17,145 nucleotides of DNA from CAYWNK01 sp047639615. Lineage in GTDB: Bacteria > Planctomycetota > UBA1135 > GCA-002686595. The stretch covers positions 1 through 17,145 of the forward strand of contig JBLIOL010000084.1 of the NCBI GenBank assembly GCA_047639615.1, written 5' to 3'. The notes under the pieces were generated by a model. The model did not search any database. It had not been told where the DNA came from and saw only the letters and a list, made by a program, of their open reading frames with translations. Positions 14,984 through 17,145 of this stretch are shown piece after piece. How positions within the stretch are numbered: the stretch's first letter is position 1; each line of letters starts with the position of its first letter. The position numbers were made by a program, and so were the translations under genes.

Positions 14984-16758
14984 GCATGGCTGTCATGGAA
15001 CGTGAGCTCGTGCGTGAGGAGTTGGCCGAGCCATTGCGGCGCGTGCTGGCTTGGCTCCTGTCACTGGAGAATCAGCCCGGGCAGTTGATCTGTCCGGCGC
15101 ATCAGATCGAGCACACGGGTAAGAGCGCCGGCGCGATCGTGATCGCTTGTGCGCTGGCGAAGCATGATCCGCAGGCGGATCAGGATGCGCTACTGGATGT
15201 GGCTCGGCGCGTGGGCAAGCGCTTGGTGGGCCGTTTGGAGCGCGAAGGGGAGAGCACTTGCTTCACCTTTCGGCCCGGCCGTCACGATCCTTACAACTGT
15301 TCCAACAATGTGATCGACGGAGGGGCTTGCTCGGACGCACTGGCCGAGTTGGTGCAGACCTTCGGGGCGCAACTGTCGGCTGAGGAACGCGAGAGCTTCA
15401 CGCACGCCAGCGTGCTGCATGCGCAAACCTACCTGCGCTATGCGGTCATGGATAAGGGGGTTCCGGCACAGAAGGCTTGGGCTATGACGGGTGTTGCGCA
15501 GGCCCATAGCCTGTGCGGCCACGAGGTCTTGGAACTGACCGTGCGCGAGGGCGGGGCGCTGATTGCGGCGGCGCAGAACGAGGACGGAAGCTTTCCCTAT
15601 CACCCGCTGGATCAGAAGCCTGGCCACGCGGGTGCGAGCGACGCCAGTGGTTTCTATCAGTCACGGGTGACGGCCTTCACGCTCTTTGCTTTGCAGCGCG
15701 CGGGGATCGATCCGAAGTCCGAGGCCTACGACGACTCCATCCGTCGCGGGCTCGAATTCTTGATGGCCTTGCAGGGGCCCGATGGACGCAAGGTGCACGG
15801 GATCGAGGCTAAGCCTTGGTATTGGGCGGGTCCCTATGAGGTGGCTAGCCATCCCTTCGATACCTATGCCTTGGCCGAGGGTTGGCGTTTGTATCGCAAG
15901 CTGCCCTTGGCGCGTGGTGCGCGTCTGGCCTTCGAGAGTTGGGTGGCACACCTGACGCCGGAAGGGCAGCCGCGGGATCACATGGCGGACGCGGGGCAGA
16001 GTTATCAGTGCCCGGTGTTCTGGGCTGGGCATGCGTCTTGGATGGCGCGCGCCTTGCCGATGCTTGAACAGATCTATCAGCTGCCCGAGCCGCCGCCGGT
16101 GGTGGGCGAGGGGCTGATGCTCTCGGTGCAGCACTTTGCTGCCGTGGACATGGTGCGGCTCGAAGACGACGAAATCGTGGCCTGGGTGCGCGGCGGGCGG
16201 CCGCCTTTCAATGTGCATCATGGCAGTCCGACCGGTGCGGGGCTGTTGCAGGTGGCGCGCAAGTCGGATGGGGAGCTGCTGCTAGGGCGCGGGGCCTTTG
16301 GGGTCTGGAATGAGGCCGAGTGGATCGGGCGTTGGGGCTTGCCGGCGCCGCGTCGGGGCTGGGCGGCGGCCGGTGGCGAGGTGCGCTTTGGCTGGTGGCT
16401 CGCGCGGGCTGCCTTCCGCGGGGCCCGACCTTTGGCTGCTCTGGGCGCGATTCCGAAGATCCTATATCGAGGGCTCTGGCGAGCCACCAGTACGCGCGTA
16501 ACCACGGCCTTCGATCGGACTCCACAGGTGCAGGTCTTGCACGATGGGGTGGTGCTAGACGGTCGTATGGGGCTGGCTGATGGCAGCCCGGTTCCCGCAA
16601 CGGGATTCCTGCGCAGCTTCCGGGTGGATGGGGATGGTTTGGTGGTGGAGGAGCACGCCCAGGCGGCGGCCAAGGTGAGGCGGCTGAACTACCGCTTGCC
16701 CAAGGCGGCGCGCGATGTGGTGCACGGGGAAGGCCGGGTTAGCTACCGGCTTAGCTAG
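14980..16758 (+). CDS. Unrecognised alpha/alpha-toroid-like protein in a glycan operon
   Basis: A protein of 592 residues that I do not recognise. Residues ~1-370 look like a barrel of paired helices. Recurring helix-loop units include QNEDGSFPYHP (from Q199) and QGPDGRKVHG (from Q265), which resemble the turn motifs of terpene-cyclase and glycan-lyase toroids. Conserved-looking polar blocks are NCSNNVIDGGACSD, DASGFYQSRVTAF, WYWAGPYEV and CPVFWAGHASWMA. Residues ~385-592 look beta-rich (MVRLEDDEIVAWVRGGRPPF, HHGSPTGAGLL) with an amphipathic or hydrophobic stretch near 468-497 (WWLARAAFRG to ILYRGLW). A toroid plus beta sheet resembles heparinase II/III-type lyases and C5-epimerases, but the usual heparinase motifs are not seen. 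There is no signal peptide, so it is probably cytoplasmic or membrane-attached. It overlaps the last glycosyltransferase by ATGA; in-frame ATGs at 14986 and 14995 are alternative starts. Confidence 0.8.
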   Translation: MSMAVMERELVREELAEPLRRVLAWLLSLENQPGQLICPAHQIEHTGKSAGAIVIACALAKHDPQADQDALLDVARRVGKRLVGRLEREGESTCFTFRPGRHDPYNCSNNVIDGGACSDALAELVQTFGAQLSAEERESFTHASVLHAQTYLRYAVMDKGVPAQKAWAMTGVAQAHSLCGHEVLELTVREGGALIAAAQNEDGSFPYHPLDQKPGHAGASDASGFYQSRVTAFTLFALQRAGIDPKSEAYDDSIRRGLEFLMALQGPDGRKVHGIEAKPWYWAGPYEVASHPFDTYALAEGWRLYRKLPLARGARLAFESWVAHLTPEGQPRDHMADAGQSYQCPVFWAGHASWMARALPMLEQIYQLPEPPPVVGEGLMLSVQHFAAVDMVRLEDDEIVAWVRGGRPPFNVHHGSPTGAGLLQVARKSDGELLLGRGAFGVWNEAEWIGRWGLPAPRRGWAAAGGEVRFGWWLARAAFRGARPLAALGAIPKILYRGLWRATSTRVTTAFDRTPQVQVLHDGVVLDGRMGLADGSPVPATGFLRSFRVDGDGLVVEEHAQAAAKVRRLNYRLPKAARDVVHGEGRVSYRLS

Positions 16759-16770
16759 GTCATTCTGTGC

Positions 16771-16791
16771 CCCAAGCGGACTAGCTTTGGG
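16771..16791 (+). terminator. Imperfect hairpin after the glycan operon
   Basis: CCCAAGC (16771-16777) pairs with GCTTTGGG (16784-16791), giving seven pairs with one bulged T around a six-base loop, starting 12 bases after the stop codon. No T-run follows. The 99-base spacer (16759-16857) otherwise shows no promoter I can defend. The structure is seen, and the terminator role is inferred from its place at the end of the run. Confidence 0.35.
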
Positions 16792-16857
16792 CCTGGTCTG
16801 GCTTGTTACGGGACGGGTCTCGGGTCCGCTCCCAGAGCCGGGTAGGCTTGGGGCTCC

Positions 16858-17145
16858 ATGACGGTCTCCCAGGTCGAAAACGAAGATCCCAGCCCGAGCC
16901 TTGCGGTGCGCCTGCGTAGTGCAGCCGCCGGTGGAGCCTGTGGCGGATTGGTCGCTGGTCTGATCGATGGCGGCCTCCGAAGCCTCGGGATCGATCCGTC
17001 CGTCTTCTACTACCAGATCGGGGCCTTGGGATTGGTGCGGGCCTTCGAAGAGAACCTGCCGCGGGCGGCGGATCTCTTGGGTCAGCTCGGCTGCTGGGCG
17101 TTGACCGGCGGAATAGGTTTTGTCGTCGGCGGGCTGATGGGCTTG
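16858..17145 (+). CDS. Membrane protein of unknown function, 5' part only
   Basis: An ATG at 16858 opens a frame of 96 codons that is still open at the window edge, so the gene is cut. The residues are acidic and polar at first (MTVSQVENEDPSP), then hydrophobic and glycine-rich at about 22-43 (AAAGGACGGLVAGLIDGGL) and 77-96 (GCWALTGGIGFVVGGLMGL). These suggest two or more membrane segments with helix-packing glycines. No family is recognisable. The 99-base gap from the gene upstream, and the hairpin in it, suggest a separate transcription unit. No Shine-Dalgarno sequence precedes the ATG. Confidence 0.6.
   Translation, partial: MTVSQVENEDPSPSLAVRLRSAAAGGACGGLVAGLIDGGLRSLGIDPSVFYYQIGALGLVRAFEENLPRAADLLGQLGCWALTGGIGFVVGGLMGL

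Noticed and set aside
1..17145. CRISPR arrays, tRNA or rRNA genes, insertion sequences, phage or defence genes
   Set aside because: I saw no spaced direct repeats, no tRNA-like cloverleaf or rRNA signature, no transposase or terminal inverted repeats, and no known defence protein in any frame.

Overview
The window looks like chromosomal DNA of a high-GC bacterium, most likely a member of the Planctomycetota. The main reason is a pair of genes (4081-8545) with the planctomycete-type architecture: a secreted cytochrome-like/DUF1549/DUF1553 protein followed by a Tat-exported DUF1501 protein. These families are hugely expanded in Planctomycetota and some Verrucomicrobiota, so the phylum call is an inference. 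Every gene I can support is on the + strand. The long minus-strand frames are shadows caused by high GC.

Layout. 208-4053: an exopolysaccharide block with a membrane sugar-phosphate transferase (WcaJ/CpsE-like initiating enzyme) and two GT4 glycosyltransferases. A 17-bp tandem repeat covers the stop codon of the first gene. 4081-8545: the cytochrome-like/DUF1549/DUF1553 protein, which carries an inserted F-type-lectin-like domain, then the DUF1501 protein. 8713-10502: truD (tRNA pseudouridine-13 synthase) overlapping a small DUF5658-like membrane protein. 10592-16758: a tightly overlapping five-gene run made of a sugar-nucleotide epimerase/dehydratase, three GT4 glycosyltransferases and a 592-residue alpha/alpha-toroid-like protein I cannot name. 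16858-17145: the 5' part of a glycine-rich membrane protein that runs off the window.

How the genes fit together. The initiating transferase would load a first sugar phosphate on undecaprenyl phosphate, and up to five GT4 enzymes would extend the lipid-linked glycan. The epimerase would supply an activated sugar. The toroid protein, translationally coupled to the last GT4, is a candidate glycan-modifying or glycan-trimming enzyme. No Wzx flippase, Wzy polymerase or Wza/Wzc exporter is in the window. The DUF1549/DUF1501 pair and truD/DUF5658 split this glycan locus in two. The lectin-like insert means that even the intervening pair may act on glycans.

Start signals. Internal genes of the coupled runs often have a Shine-Dalgarno-like sequence or a 4-bp overlap, while genes that begin transcription units (208, 1769, 4081, 8713, 10592) show none. 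The 4081 gene has an extended -10 promoter placed so that transcription would begin at its GTG, which suggests a leaderless mRNA. The most unusual items are the lectin insertion, the unnamed toroid protein, the leaderless candidate and the stop-codon repeat.
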